From: Sandaracinaceae bacterium
Lineage (GTDB): Bacteria; Myxococcota_A; Polyangia; Polyangiales; Sandaracinaceae
Assembly (NCBI GenBank): GCA_040218145.1
Contig: JAVJQK010000033.1
Coordinates: 124,001 to 188,000, forward strand
DNA: 64,000 bases
Direction: 5' to 3'
Position numbers and translations under genes: made by a program. Positions 1 to 9,591 of the stretch are shown here, in pieces. Numbering within the stretch: position 1 is the stretch's first letter; the number at the start of each line of letters is the position of its first letter. The notes beneath the pieces are model-generated. The model worked only from the letters and a program-made list of their open reading frames with translations. It ran no database searches and was not told the origin of the DNA.

Positions 1-264
1 GTGGAGGTCGAGGACGCCGGCCACTGGAGCTTCTCCGACCACGCGGGCCTGGTCGACCTCTTCGCCGCGGGCTGCGGCGAGGGCGAGCGGCAGACCTCGC
101 CGGGCGAGGCGTTCACGTACCTCGACAACGCGACCGCGCGGGACGTCGCGGCCGGGGTGGCCGCCGCCTTCTTCGGGCGCCACCTCCTGGACGACCCGGG
201 CGGCCTCACGCCCATCCTCCGCGGGCACCCGTCCGGCGTCACCACGGCGTCCCTGCGGGAGTGA
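1..264 (+). CDS. C-terminal fragment of an alpha/beta-hydrolase (5' end outside window)
   Basis: The frame is open from the first base and stops with TGA at 262-264, leaving 87 codons of the C-terminus. The motif Gly-His-Trp-Ser-Phe-Ser-Asp resembles the region around the catalytic histidine of dienelactone-hydrolase and PAF-acetylhydrolase-like enzymes. The helical tail after it (an Ala-rich segment and a Phe-Phe-Gly-Arg stretch) fits the last helix of that fold. The nucleophile and N-terminus lie outside the window, so substrate and localisation cannot be judged. The family call is inferred from a short motif; the coding status is well supported by codon bias. Confidence 0.6.
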   Translation: MEVEDAGHWSFSDHAGLVDLFAAGCGEGERQTSPGEAFTYLDNATARDVAAGVAAAFFGRHLLDDPGGLTPILRGHPSGVTTASLRE

Positions 265-302
265 GGCTTGCCTCGGCGCGGATGCGCGTTACCAAGTAGG
301 GC

Positions 303-776
303 GTGACGCGCACCTTCACCCTGGCGGAGGCGAACGCGCTCATCCCCCAGGTGGCCGCCATCCTCGGGCGTTCCGTGCAGCTGCTCGGTCGAGCGCAGGC
401 GATCGCGCGCCAGCTCGCCGAGGCGGGCGTGCACCCGACCGAGGAGGGCGTGCCCCCGGACGAGGACGAGCTGCCCGAGGACCGCCCGGAGCTCGCCGAC
501 GCCCTCCAGAAGGCGATCCTGCTCGGAGACACCGCCATCGAGCAGGGGCGGCTCCTCGAGTCGATGGGCGTGGTGATCCAGGACCTCGAGCGAGGCCGGG
601 TCGCCTTCCGCTCGGTCATCGACGGGCAGCGCGAGGTCTTCCTCAGCTGGCAGCTCGGAGAGCGGCAGATCACGCACTTCCACGAGGCGCACGCCGCCTT
701 CGTCGATCGTCGGCCGATCGAGGGGCACTCGTTCTTCCGGAGCCGCCAGCTGGTGCCGCCGCGCGACCACGATTGA
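303..776 (+). CDS. DUF2203 family protein
   Basis: This 157-residue soluble protein opens with Thr-Phe-Thr-Leu-Ala-Glu-Ala-Asn-Ala-Leu-Ile-Pro, the hallmark start of DUF2203. It ends with the family's other conserved block, where a Trp-x-Leu-Gly-Glu segment is followed by a His-x-x-x-Ala-x-Phe segment. Two helices in the first half are separated by an acidic linker, as expected for the family. No enzymatic role is known. The start is a GTG 38 bases after the upstream stop. A convincing Shine-Dalgarno is not visible. The next gene starts about 140 bases downstream on the same strand. Confidence 0.85.
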   Translation: MTRTFTLAEANALIPQVAAILGRSVQLLGRAQAIARQLAEAGVHPTEEGVPPDEDELPEDRPELADALQKAILLGDTAIEQGRLLESMGVVIQDLERGRVAFRSVIDGQREVFLSWQLGERQITHFHEAHAAFVDRRPIEGHSFFRSRQLVPPRDHD

Positions 777-873
777 GGGCGTCCGGATCCGAAGCTTCCG
801 TGGTACGTTGCGAGCGCGCTCCGGCGGGCCGTCGGCCCCTGCTCGCACGTGCGGCCTCGGGCCGGCCGGGGAT

Positions 874-918
874 CCGCCTCGCTCATGTCCGCCTCGCACT
901 TGTCCGCCTCGCTCATGG
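874..918 (+). repeat. Three tandem 15-base units carrying alternative start codons
   Basis: Units at 874-888, 889-903 and 904-918 share the core CCGCCTCGC. They end in CTCATGT, ACTTGT and CTCATGG contexts. Because the unit is a multiple of three, the start-type codons at 885 (ATG), 900 (TTG) and 915 (ATG) are all in frame with the following TPR gene. Confidence 0.85.
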
Positions 919-3900
919 ACGCCACCGCGCAAGAGCTCATCGCGCGCCTGCGACGCAATCCGGACGACCCGGAGGCCTTCGCGTCGCTGCGCGCGCACTA
1001 CCAGCGCATCGGCGACTACGCGTCGCTCGCCAACTTGCTCGAGGGCTGGGCCGGTCGCGCCTCGGATCGCGGCGCGGGCGCGCACGCGATGTACGAGGCG
1101 GGCGAGCTGGTCCTGGGCGCCCTCGCCGACCGGGAGCGCGCGGTGCGCATGTACGAGCGCGCGCTCACCCTCGACGCGCGGCATCAGGACGCCTTCCTCC
1201 GTCTGCGTGGGCTCTTCGAGGACGCGGGCGAGATGCGGCGCCTGGCCGACATGCTCGAGAAGCAGGCCGGCGCGCTCTCCAAGGCGGGGGCCGACCCGCG
1301 CGACGTGGCGCTGCTCTACCACCAGCTCGGAGAGATCTGGGAGCACCGCTTCTCTCGCGTGGACAAGGCCGTCAACCACTACCGGCGCGCCTTCGAGCTG
1401 GACCCGAGCTTCGTCGCCGCGCTCTACGCGGCGCGCGAGATCTATCGCGCGGCCGGGAACATGAAGGCGGCCGCCACGCTCCTCGAGAAGGAGGCGAAGG
1501 CGGAGCTGGACGGAGCCCGGCGCAACGCGCTCTGGCGAGAGCTCGCCCACCTGCGGGCGGAGCACCTCGACGATCAGGAGGGCGCGGCGCGCGCGCTGAA
1601 GCGGGCCCTGGCCGACGCGCCCGGCGACCTCGAGGTGATGAGCGACCTGGCGCGGGTCTACCTGACCCGGGCCGAGCGCACCGACGACGACCACGTGCGG
1701 GCCTCGGACCGACACCGCGCGGCCGACCTCCTCTACCAGATGGCCCAGCAGGTCCCGACGGACCACGCGCTCGCGTACCTCGAGCAGGCCCTCGACGCGC
1801 GGCCCGATCACGACGGCGCGATGCTCCTCTACGAGCGCATGGCGGGCGAGATCGGCCAGCCCGCGCGTCTGCCCCCCCGCTGGGTCGCCTACCTCGCGCA
1901 CGCGCCCGACCGGCCGGAGAGCGCGACGCGGCGCAAGCAGCTCGCGCAGGCCTACCTCGACGCGGGCCAGGTGGACTACGCGATCACCTGCCTCGAGTGG
2001 CTGCTGGACGCGGGGGACGCGGAGGCGGCGGAGCAGCTGGTCACCCTCTACCGGCAGGTGGGGCGGCACGACGACGTGGTCCGCGCGCTGGGCGTGGCCG
2101 CGCAGGGGCTGCCTCCCGACAAGCGCGTGCCTCGGCTCCGCGAGCTGGTGGCGGCGCTCCGCGACCGCGGCGAGCTGGAGCGGGCGGGGGAGCTGGGCGC
2201 GCAGATCCTCGACATCGAGCCGGGCGATCCGGAGGCCCTGCATCTCCTCGAGGAGAGCTGCCGCAAGACCGGCGACTGGACGCCACTGCGGAACGCGCTG
2301 CTGTCCGCGTCGCGGGTGAGCGGCTTGAGCGCGACCGAGCGCACCCAGCGGCTGAAGCAGGTCGCGTCGCTCAGCGAGAAGCACCTCGACGACGTCGACG
2401 GCGCGATCAGCGCCTGGCGCGGGGTCTCGGCCCTGGATCCGTCGGACGTCGAGGCGCGCTCACACCTCAAGCGCCTGCTGCGCTCGGCCGAGCGCTGGGA
2501 TCAGCTGGTGGAGCTGCTCGAGCGCGAGGCGCTGACCGTCACCGAGGTCGAGCCGAAGGCGGAGCTCTACCGTCAGGTCGCCGAGGTCCAGCGCGACCAC
2601 ATGGGCGACCTCGAGGCGGCGATCGAGGCGTACCGGAACCTCCGCGATCTGCTCCCCGGCGACGTCGACGCCCGCGACGCGCTGAGCGACGCGCTCGTCG
2701 AGGCGGGCGCGTACCTCGAGGCGATCCCGCTCCTGCGGCGGCGGATCGATCAGACCGGCGGAGACGAGCGGGCCCGGCTGCTGCGGCTGTTGGCCAATGT
2801 GCTCGAGGAGCACGTGGGCGACGAGGAGGGCGCGTTCGAGACGTGGGCGCGGCTCCTCGACGAGAACCCCGCCGACCTCGAGGCGATCGCACACATGGTG
2901 GCCATCGACGAGCAGGCGGGGCGGCACGAGCGGCTCCTCTCCACGCTCTCGTACAAGGCCGAGGTGCTCGAGCGCGACGAGAAGTCCGCGGTGCTCGTCC
3001 GCATGGCGTCGATCGCGGACGAGGCGCTCAATGACCTCGACCGGTCGGCGGAGCTCTACGGGCGGGCCCTGGAGCTGTCCCCCCGGAGCGTCGGCATCCT
3101 CGACGCCCTCTGCGCGGTCTACGATCGGGCGGAGCGCTTTCGTGACCTCGTGGTGCTGCTGCGCGAGACGGCGCAGCGCGAGGACGACGCCTCGCGGCGG
3201 GGCGAGCTCTACCGTCGGATCGCGCGGACCCTGGCCCACCCCGTCGGCAACGACGACGGCGCGGCCGAGGCGTGGCGCGAGGTGCTCGCGGCCGGGGAAG
3301 ACGAGGAGGCGCTGCGCTTCCTGCGCCGCCACGCGACCCGCAAGGACGACCCGGAGGCGCTGGCCGACGCGCTCGCGCGCCTCGAGCCGCTCATCGCGGA
3401 CACCGAGGAGCGCAAGGAGCTCTTGCTCGAACGCGCCGATGTGCTGGCGGAGCGGCTCGACCGTGACCGCGACGCCATCGTGTGCCTGCGCCGGGTGGTC
3501 GAGGAGCTCGCCCCCGATCACCTGGGGGCGCTGCAGCAGCTGTCGCAGCTCTGCGAGGCGCGGGCGGACCTGACCGGCCTGGCGGACGCGCTCTGGCGAC
3601 AGCTGGACGTGGTGGAGGACCCGGGGCTGCGCGTCCCCGTCGCCCGAAGGCTCAGCGATCTGCACGAGAAGGAGGCGCCCGAGGTCGCGCGCGCCGTCGA
3701 CGCGCTCTACGCGTGGGCGCAGGCCGACCCGGCGGACTCCGCGCCGCTCGAGCGCCTCGCCCCGCTCCTCGAGAGCGCGAGCCGATGGCAGGACCTCGTC
3801 GGCGTGCTCGACGCGCTGGCGGGGCGGCAGGACGACGAAGGCGCGGCCTCCCAGCTCGTGCGGCGGAGCGCCGAGATCGCGTACCGGCAGCTCGGAGACG

Positions 3901-6113
3901 TCGACGGTGCGTGGTCCCGGCTCGCGCCGCGCGTGGCCGACGGGGACGACGAGGCGGAGACGGATCTGCGCGCGCTGGCCAAGGGCGCGGGCCGGGCGGA
4001 GCAGCTCGCGGAGCTCTACGTCGGGTTCGCGAAGGAGCGGCCCGAGCACGACCAGCAGAAGCGGCGCTGGATGGACGCCGCGCGCGTCTACGAGGAGCAG
4101 CTCGACGCGACCTCGGACGCGCTCGAGGCCGTGCTCCGCGCCTTCGCCGTCGATCTCGACGACACCGAGGTGCTCGACGAGGCCGACCGCGTCGCGGAGC
4201 TGGGCCAGCTCTGGGAGCGGCTCGGGCAGGTCTACGAGACGCTGATCCGCCGCGCGGAGTCGACGCCGCAGAAGGTCGAGCTGCTGCTCCGACACGCGCA
4301 GCTCCTCGACACGCGGAGCGGCGACCCGAGCGCCGCGCTCGACCAGACCCTGCGCGCGTGCTCGCTGGCCCCCGAGGACGACGCCGTGCTGGCCCTCGCG
4401 GAGGAACGCGCACCCCGCGCCGGCCGCGCCGAAGAGCTGCTCATCACCTACGACAAGCGCAAGAGCGCGGCGGAGGACGACGCTGGGCGCGTCGAGGCGC
4501 TGCTGCGCGCCGCGCGCCTCTGCGAGACCGATCTCGGCGATCGTCAGCGCGCCGTGCACTACATGGCGCAGGCGATCGCGCTGACGGTCCGCTCGCCCGA
4601 GACCCACGCGTCGGTCGAGCAGCTCGCGCGCGAGCTCGACGAGGCCAGCGCCGAGGGCGGGCTTCGCCGCTCGCTGGTCGAGATCCTCGCCGCGCTGGCC
4701 GAGGACATGGAGGAGGACCCGGTCGGGGGCGCGCGGCTCCTCCTCCGCGCGTCGCGGCTGCTCCGGGAGGAGCTCGACTCGGCCACCGACGGCTTCGCGG
4801 TGCTGAAGCGCGCGGCGAGCTTCGCGCCCGGCGAGGACGAGGTGCTCGACGCGCTGACGCAGGAAGCGCACGCCCAGGGCAAGCTCGGCGAGCTCGACTT
4901 CCACCTCGCGCACCTGGTCGAGGAGGCGCTCGACAGCGCGACCGCGGCCGGGCTCTTGCGGCGGCGCGGGGAGCTGCTCGAGGAGAGCTTCGGGCGGCAC
5001 GCAGACGCGGCCGAGGTCTGGTCTCGCCTCTCGACCGTCACCTCCGGCGATCCCGACGCGAGGGCTCGGCTGCGGAGCGCGCTGCGACGGGCCGGCAAGC
5101 ACCAGGACCTGCTCGTCGCCCTGCAGCGAGACGTGCGCAGCGCGGAGAGCCCCGACGACGAGCTGACCCTCCGCAAGGAGGTCGCCCGGGTCTGGGACGA
5201 GGACCTGCAGAACCGACGGGAGGCGCTCGAGGCCTGGCAGAAGGTCGCGCGCGCGGCGCCCGACGACGCCGAGGCGGCGGCCGCGATCGCGCGGCTGGAG
5301 GAGAGCGGGCGCCGGGACGAAGAGATCAGCGACCTCGCCATCGTCGCGCCGCCGCCTCACTCGACCGACGAGAGCCTCGCGCCATCGAGCGAGGAGGCGC
5401 CGGCGAACGAGTTCTCCGACCTGACCGATCAGGAGGCCGTGGACTCCTCGCAGACCATGCTCGACGACGGCCTGCGCGAGGAGCTCTCTCGCGCCTTGCT
5501 GACCTCCGAGACGGTCGACACCACGCCCCCACCGAGCGAGGTGGAGACGGCGCAGGTGAAGCTGCCCTCCGCGCCGTCGCAGCCGCGGGAGATGGCGGCC
5601 GCGGAGGTCGCGCCGACGGAATCCACGCCCCCCGAGCTGCCGTCCGCCGTGGAGGTCGCGCCACCCGGACCGGACCCGCTGTCTCCCCGGGAGACGAAGA
5701 AGCTCTCCCCCGCCGATCTGCGACGGCCGTCCGAGGCGCCGCCGGCCGAGGGCCTCGACGAGGCGATGGACTTCGTCTCCACGCCCATGCCCGGCATGCC
5801 CGAGGCGGACTTCGAGGACGACTACACCGCGGTGGCGGACGACGTCTTCGACCAGCTCCGCGACGACTCCCCCGCGGGCTTCGAGCCGGAGATCGAGTCG
5901 CTCGGCACGGGAGAGATCGAGCTGCTCGAGGAGGCCGAGCCCGCCGAGGTCGCGTCGTTCGAGGCGCTCTCGGACGTGGTCGAGCTGGAGGACGATCTCG
6001 AGGAGATCGAAGAGCTCGAGGAGATCGAGGACATCGAGGCCCTCGACGACATCAGCGGGCTCGTCGAGCTGGACGACGAGGAAGCCGCGCCGCCCCGCAC
6101 CGACCGCGAGTGA
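915..6113 (+). CDS. Very large TPR-repeat protein with acidic C-terminal tail
   Basis: About 1,732 residues, almost entirely tetratricopeptide-like helical repeats. Residues 1 to about 1450 carry recurrent patterns such as Ala-x-x-x-Tyr-x-x-x-Leu and Ala-x-x-x-Trp-x-x-Leu, spaced about 34-40 residues. The last 300 residues are disordered, Pro/Glu-rich, and end in a strongly acidic segment (repeated Glu-Glu-Leu/Ile-Glu). No signal peptide is seen, so it is probably a cytoplasmic scaffold. The start is ambiguous: 849 (GTG), 885, 900 and 915 are in frame, and 915 was chosen because the preceding codons are repeat DNA. It ends 3 bases before the convergent lipoprotein gene. Such giant TPR proteins are common in Myxococcota; partner proteins are unknown. 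Confidence 0.85.
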   Translation: MDATAQELIARLRRNPDDPEAFASLRAHYQRIGDYASLANLLEGWAGRASDRGAGAHAMYEAGELVLGALADRERAVRMYERALTLDARHQDAFLRLRGLFEDAGEMRRLADMLEKQAGALSKAGADPRDVALLYHQLGEIWEHRFSRVDKAVNHYRRAFELDPSFVAALYAAREIYRAAGNMKAAATLLEKEAKAELDGARRNALWRELAHLRAEHLDDQEGAARALKRALADAPGDLEVMSDLARVYLTRAERTDDDHVRASDRHRAADLLYQMAQQVPTDHALAYLEQALDARPDHDGAMLLYERMAGEIGQPARLPPRWVAYLAHAPDRPESATRRKQLAQAYLDAGQVDYAITCLEWLLDAGDAEAAEQLVTLYRQVGRHDDVVRALGVAAQGLPPDKRVPRLRELVAALRDRGELERAGELGAQILDIEPGDPEALHLLEESCRKTGDWTPLRNALLSASRVSGLSATERTQRLKQVASLSEKHLDDVDGAISAWRGVSALDPSDVEARSHLKRLLRSAERWDQLVELLEREALTVTEVEPKAELYRQVAEVQRDHMGDLEAAIEAYRNLRDLLPGDVDARDALSDALVEAGAYLEAIPLLRRRIDQTGGDERARLLRLLANVLEEHVGDEEGAFETWARLLDENPADLEAIAHMVAIDEQAGRHERLLSTLSYKAEVLERDEKSAVLVRMASIADEALNDLDRSAELYGRALELSPRSVGILDALCAVYDRAERFRDLVVLLRETAQREDDASRRGELYRRIARTLAHPVGNDDGAAEAWREVLAAGEDEEALRFLRRHATRKDDPEALADALARLEPLIADTEERKELLLERADVLAERLDRDRDAIVCLRRVVEELAPDHLGALQQLSQLCEARADLTGLADALWRQLDVVEDPGLRVPVARRLSDLHEKEAPEVARAVDALYAWAQADPADSAPLERLAPLLESASRWQDLVGVLDALAGRQDDEGAASQLVRRSAEIAYRQLGDVDGAWSRLAPRVADGDDEAETDLRALAKGAGRAEQLAELYVGFAKERPEHDQQKRRWMDAARVYEEQLDATSDALEAVLRAFAVDLDDTEVLDEADRVAELGQLWERLGQVYETLIRRAESTPQKVELLLRHAQLLDTRSGDPSAALDQTLRACSLAPEDDAVLALAEERAPRAGRAEELLITYDKRKSAAEDDAGRVEALLRAARLCETDLGDRQRAVHYMAQAIALTVRSPETHASVEQLARELDEASAEGGLRRSLVEILAALAEDMEEDPVGGARLLLRASRLLREELDSATDGFAVLKRAASFAPGEDEVLDALTQEAHAQGKLGELDFHLAHLVEEALDSATAAGLLRRRGELLEESFGRHADAAEVWSRLSTVTSGDPDARARLRSALRRAGKHQDLLVALQRDVRSAESPDDELTLRKEVARVWDEDLQNRREALEAWQKVARAAPDDAEAAAAIARLEESGRRDEEISDLAIVAPPPHSTDESLAPSSEEAPANEFSDLTDQEAVDSSQTMLDDGLREELSRALLTSETVDTTPPPSEVETAQVKLPSAPSQPREMAAAEVAPTESTPPELPSAVEVAPPGPDPLSPRETKKLSPADLRRPSEAPPAEGLDEAMDFVSTPMPGMPEADFEDDYTAVADDVFDQLRDDSPAGFEPEIESLGTGEIELLEEAEPAEVASFEALSDVVELEDDLEEIEELEEIEDIEALDDISGLVELDDEEAAPPRTDRE

Positions 6114-6116
6114 GCG

Positions 6117-8405
6117 TCAACGGATCTGGATGATCTCGCGCGTGTCGTCGTCCCAGCCGTAGAGCGTCGCGCTCGCGGCGTCGAAGGCGAGGCCGTAGTT
6201 CGACGTCGATCCGCCCCAGCTCACGAGCGGCCCGGTGAACGGCGCCGCCGTGTCGAGGCCGCAGATGAAGTGCGCCGCTTCGGTGGCGCTGTTGACATAG
6301 AGCACGTCGGCCACGCCGTCGGTGTCGAGGTCGTGCGCGTGCACCGCGTTGCGCGTGGAGCTCAGGTCGATCAGGCCGCTCATCACCTCGGTGGCGAAGG
6401 TCGTCCGGTCCACGCGCACCACCTCGTCGCCGGTCTGGCACGCCGTGTAGAAGTAGCGCGTGTCGAGCGCGAGGCCCGTGCAGTAGCGGTGCGGAATGGA
6501 GCCGACGAGGGTCGCCGTGGCGGGCACCGACGGGGCGGCCAGCGGCACGCGCCAGATCTCGGTCGACACGGTCGTCGTGAACTCGTGCGTGATGAGGTAG
6601 AGGTCGGTCCCGTCCGAGACCGCGCTCCGGAAGTCGTCGGACGGGGTCGGCGAGAAGGTCGCGTAGTCCTGCCGGGTCCAGGTGGCCCCGCCGTCGCTGG
6701 TGATGCGGTAGAGCCGGCCCGTGCTCGAGCTGGTGCTGTCCACCGTGAAGACCTCCGAGCCCGCGACCGCCAGCTCGTAGCCCTGCTCGCTGAACGTCAG
6801 CGACGCGAGGGCCTCGATGTCCTCGGCCATGCCGCCCACCTTCGGGATCCGGTAGGTGTTCGACGATCCGCCCACGTAGAGGTAGCCCGTCGGGCTGTCG
6901 TCCGCGACGAGGTAGTACTCGCTGAAGGAGGTGCCCGAGAGGCTCGTCGAGAGCCGCGTGACCGTGGTGCCGACCATGCCACCCGACCCGGGCGCGCACG
7001 GCGGCACGACCTCGTTCAAGGTGAAGTCGAACGGGTTGACGAGCGGCATCGTGCCCGAGGTCGTGTCCGCGACGTAGAAGGTGTAGGTGGTGCCCGTCGT
7101 CACCGGGAACTGCCCGCGCAGCACGGTGGGCGAGTAGTCGGTCACGCACGACAGCTCCGCGGTCGTGCCGCAGGGCGCGTCGCTGACGACCACGACGTAG
7201 CGCGTGGACGCCGGCTTGGTCATCTCCCAGCTCACGAAGCCGTCGACGGTCGCGGTGTACTGCATCACCACGTCGGGGCCGTCGATGGAGGTGCCCGTGC
7301 AGCTCACGCCGGCGGTGAGGTAGTCGTTGCGCGAGGCGACCCAGTTGACGGTCTGGGTGCCCGTGGTCAGGACGATGACGTCGCCCGGCGCGCAGGTGTC
7401 GCCGCGTCCTCGGCACTGACCCATCTGGCAGTCCTCGGACGCGCAGTCCGCGTCGACCGTGCACGCGCCGCCGATCAAGCAGCCGGCGCAGAGCGAGCCG
7501 CCGCAGTCGATGTCGGTCTCGTCCTGGTTGAGCTCACCGTCCATGCAGGAGACGCAGAGCCCGTCGAGGCAGGAGCCGTTGAGGCAGTCCGCGTCGGCCA
7601 CGCAGGTCTGGCCGTCGACGCACGCGCCGCAGGTCGGCCCGCCGCAGTCCACGCCCGTCTCGTCCGCGTTGCGGACGCGATCCATGCACGAGACGCAGCC
7701 GCCGGAGATGCAGCGCATGTTCTCGCAGTCGACGTCGATGTTGCACGCCAGGCCGTCGCGACACGCGGGGCAGATGGAGCCGCCGCAGTCCACCGAGGTC
7801 TCGTCCTGGTTCTGCCGACGGTCGTTGCAGGCGGGGCTGGTGCACTCACCGGCCGCGCAGATGCCCGACACGCAGTCGTCGCGGTCGAGGCAGCTCAGCC
7901 CGCCCGCGCACTGCGGGCACATGTCGCCGCCGCAGTCGATGTCGGTCTCGCTCCCGTTCTGTCGACCATCCTCGCAGCTCGAAGCCGCGCACTCGCCGCC
8001 CCGGCAGCGCCCCGACAGGCACTCGTCGTTGGAGGTGCAGGTCTCACCGCCCGGGCAGAGCGCGCAGTCGCCGCCGCAGTCGGTCCCCGTCTCGGAGCCG
8101 TTGCGCACACCGTCGGTGCAGCTCGCCACGAGACAGAAGCTGCGCTCGCAGACGCCGCTCGAACAGTCCTGGGCCTCGCGGCACGGGTTGCCGGGCTCAC
8201 AGGCCGGACAGGAGCCGCCGCAGTCGATCCCGGTCTCGTCCCCCGCGCGGACTCCGTCGTCGCAGACCGGCTCCGGCGGACCCGCGTCGACGCCCGCGTC
8301 GAGCGTCATCGGGCCCCGGTCCGGGAGCGGCGGGATGACCGGCTCTCCGTCGCAGGCGGTGGTGATCAGCGCGGAGAAGGCCAGGAGGAACGAAGCGCGG
8401 CGCAT
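6117..8405 (-). CDS. Secreted lipoprotein with six DCGG-type Cys repeats and a propeller-like C-terminal region
   Basis: 762 residues. The N-terminus MRRASFLLAFSALITTAC is a lipoprotein signal with a lipobox cysteine. An Asp/Pro linker follows, then six repeats with the pattern Cys-x-Asp-x-x-x-x-Asn-x-x-Glu-Thr-x-x-Asp-Cys-Gly-Gly, each followed by a Cys-x-x-Gly-rich half repeat. The C-terminal 430 residues are Ser/Thr/Tyr-rich with recurrent short strand motifs (for example Asp-Thr-Arg-Tyr-Phe-Tyr), suggesting a beta-propeller or sandwich. The ATG at 8405 has GGAG seven bases upstream; an in-frame ATG at 8417 is possible. This is probably an outer-surface protein of unknown function. Similar repeats are typical of Myxococcota secretomes. 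Confidence 0.88.
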   Translation of the reverse strand: MRRASFLLAFSALITTACDGEPVIPPLPDRGPMTLDAGVDAGPPEPVCDDGVRAGDETGIDCGGSCPACEPGNPCREAQDCSSGVCERSFCLVASCTDGVRNGSETGTDCGGDCALCPGGETCTSNDECLSGRCRGGECAASSCEDGRQNGSETDIDCGGDMCPQCAGGLSCLDRDDCVSGICAAGECTSPACNDRRQNQDETSVDCGGSICPACRDGLACNIDVDCENMRCISGGCVSCMDRVRNADETGVDCGGPTCGACVDGQTCVADADCLNGSCLDGLCVSCMDGELNQDETDIDCGGSLCAGCLIGGACTVDADCASEDCQMGQCRGRGDTCAPGDVIVLTTGTQTVNWVASRNDYLTAGVSCTGTSIDGPDVVMQYTATVDGFVSWEMTKPASTRYVVVVSDAPCGTTAELSCVTDYSPTVLRGQFPVTTGTTYTFYVADTTSGTMPLVNPFDFTLNEVVPPCAPGSGGMVGTTVTRLSTSLSGTSFSEYYLVADDSPTGYLYVGGSSNTYRIPKVGGMAEDIEALASLTFSEQGYELAVAGSEVFTVDSTSSSTGRLYRITSDGGATWTRQDYATFSPTPSDDFRSAVSDGTDLYLITHEFTTTVSTEIWRVPLAAPSVPATATLVGSIPHRYCTGLALDTRYFYTACQTGDEVVRVDRTTFATEVMSGLIDLSSTRNAVHAHDLDTDGVADVLYVNSATEAAHFICGLDTAAPFTGPLVSWGGSTSNYGLAFDAASATLYGWDDDTREIIQIR

Positions 8406-8529
8406 AGGAGCTCCCATTCGAAGAGGCGGGTCGGTCGAAGACCTAGGACCAACGACGACAGGAGAAAGAAAGCACGCACGCCGACGGCGAGCACGCGAGC
8501 CCGTGAGTTCGTCGGGCGACGCGCCCGGG

Positions 8530-9591
8530 TCAGCGCCAGTCGCCGCGCAGGTGCTTCTCGGCGATCTCGGCCCACGGCCCGTCCGGGTCGAGCTCGAGGT
8601 AGGTCTTCCAGTGCGGCTTCGCGGCCGCGCCGTCGCCCAGGCTCTCGAGCGCCATGGCGAGGTTGAAGTGCGCGTCCGCGAAGCCCGGGTCGTGCTCGAC
8701 GGCCTGCGCGAAGCGCTCACACGCCTCCGCCATCTCGCCCCGCTCGAACGCGAGGAAGCCGAGGTTGTAGAGCGCCTCCGGCTGCTCCGTGTCCACCTCG
8801 AGCGCGCGCCGATAGAGCCGCTCCGCCTCCTCGAGGTCACCGCGGCGGTACCGCAGGTTGCCCCAGTTCGTCAGCGCGTTGGCCAGCATGGGGTCGAGGG
8901 TGATCGCCTCGCGGTAGCACGCCTCCGCCTTGTCGAAGGTGTGCTCGGCCTCGTCGAGCCGGCAGCCCTCGAGGTACTTCTCGTAGGCCATGCGCCGACG
9001 CTCGGGGTCGACCCGCTCGGGGCGGAGCACGCGGACGACGTCGTCGCGCAGGGTCTGGACCTCGAAGTCCATCGTCAGCTGCCCCGTCTCGGGCTCGAAC
9101 GCGTGGCTCTGGTCGCGGACCACGACCGACTGTCCCTCGGCCGTGATGCGCAGCTCGTTCAGCGGCCGCGTGACGGCGGGGAGCGTCTGGCCGAGCGCGT
9201 CGAGGCTGCGCCGCACCGCCGTCAGCGCGAGCCCGCGGTCGAGCAGCTCCTTCGCGGTCCGGATCGCGATGAGATCCTGGAAGGTGTAGTAGCGGCGGCG
9301 CCCGACCTTGCCCGACGGCTCGACGAACTTCGAGCGCGCCCAGTACCGGAGGCGCCCCTCGGGGATCTCGAAGAGGCGCGCGACCTCCTCCCGCCGGAAG
9401 AGCTCGCCGTAGGGCTCCGCGTGCGCGCTCCGACCGTGCGGAGGCGGCGGCACGGACTCGCTCGCCTTGTGCGGCGCCGCCTGCTCGGGCATCTCCGGCG
9501 CGTCGCTGCGCCGCCCACCGCCAGGGCCGAAGCTCACGTGGATGACGTTGTCCTCGATGACATCGTCGTGGATGACCTTGTCGTCGTTCAC
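8530..9591 (-). CDS. MerR-type HTH regulator with C-terminal TPR repeats
   Basis: 353 residues. Residues about 53-112 form a MerR helix-turn-helix and wing: an Arg-Arg-Glu-Glu-Val-Ala-Arg-Leu start, then Leu-Arg-Tyr-Trp, then a Gly-Arg-Arg-Arg-Tyr-Tyr wing. A middle domain of about 90 residues follows. Residues 225-350 then contain at least three TPR motifs, including Ala-Leu-Tyr-Asn-Leu-Gly-Phe-Leu-Ala. No Cys metal or drug-binding domain is present, so the TPR part probably senses a protein partner. The first 20 residues are an odd Val-Ile-His-Asp-Asp-type repeat. The GTG start at 9591 overlaps the stop of the upstream gene by four bases, so the two are probably co-translated. Confidence 0.85.
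   Translation of the reverse strand: MNDDKVIHDDVIEDNVIHVSFGPGGGRRSDAPEMPEQAAPHKASESVPPPPHGRSAHAEPYGELFRREEVARLFEIPEGRLRYWARSKFVEPSGKVGRRRYYTFQDLIAIRTAKELLDRGLALTAVRRSLDALGQTLPAVTRPLNELRITAEGQSVVVRDQSHAFEPETGQLTMDFEVQTLRDDVVRVLRPERVDPERRRMAYEKYLEGCRLDEAEHTFDKAEACYREAITLDPMLANALTNWGNLRYRRGDLEEAERLYRRALEVDTEQPEALYNLGFLAFERGEMAEACERFAQAVEHDPGFADAHFNLAMALESLGDGAAAKPHWKTYLELDPDGPWAEIAEKHLRGDWR

Noticed and set aside
2460-5360. Long minus-strand open frame opposite the TPR gene, and a plus-strand one from 3482 to 6133
   Set aside because: Both are Arg/Ala/Gly-rich shadows with no domain. The TPR frame explains the codon bias.
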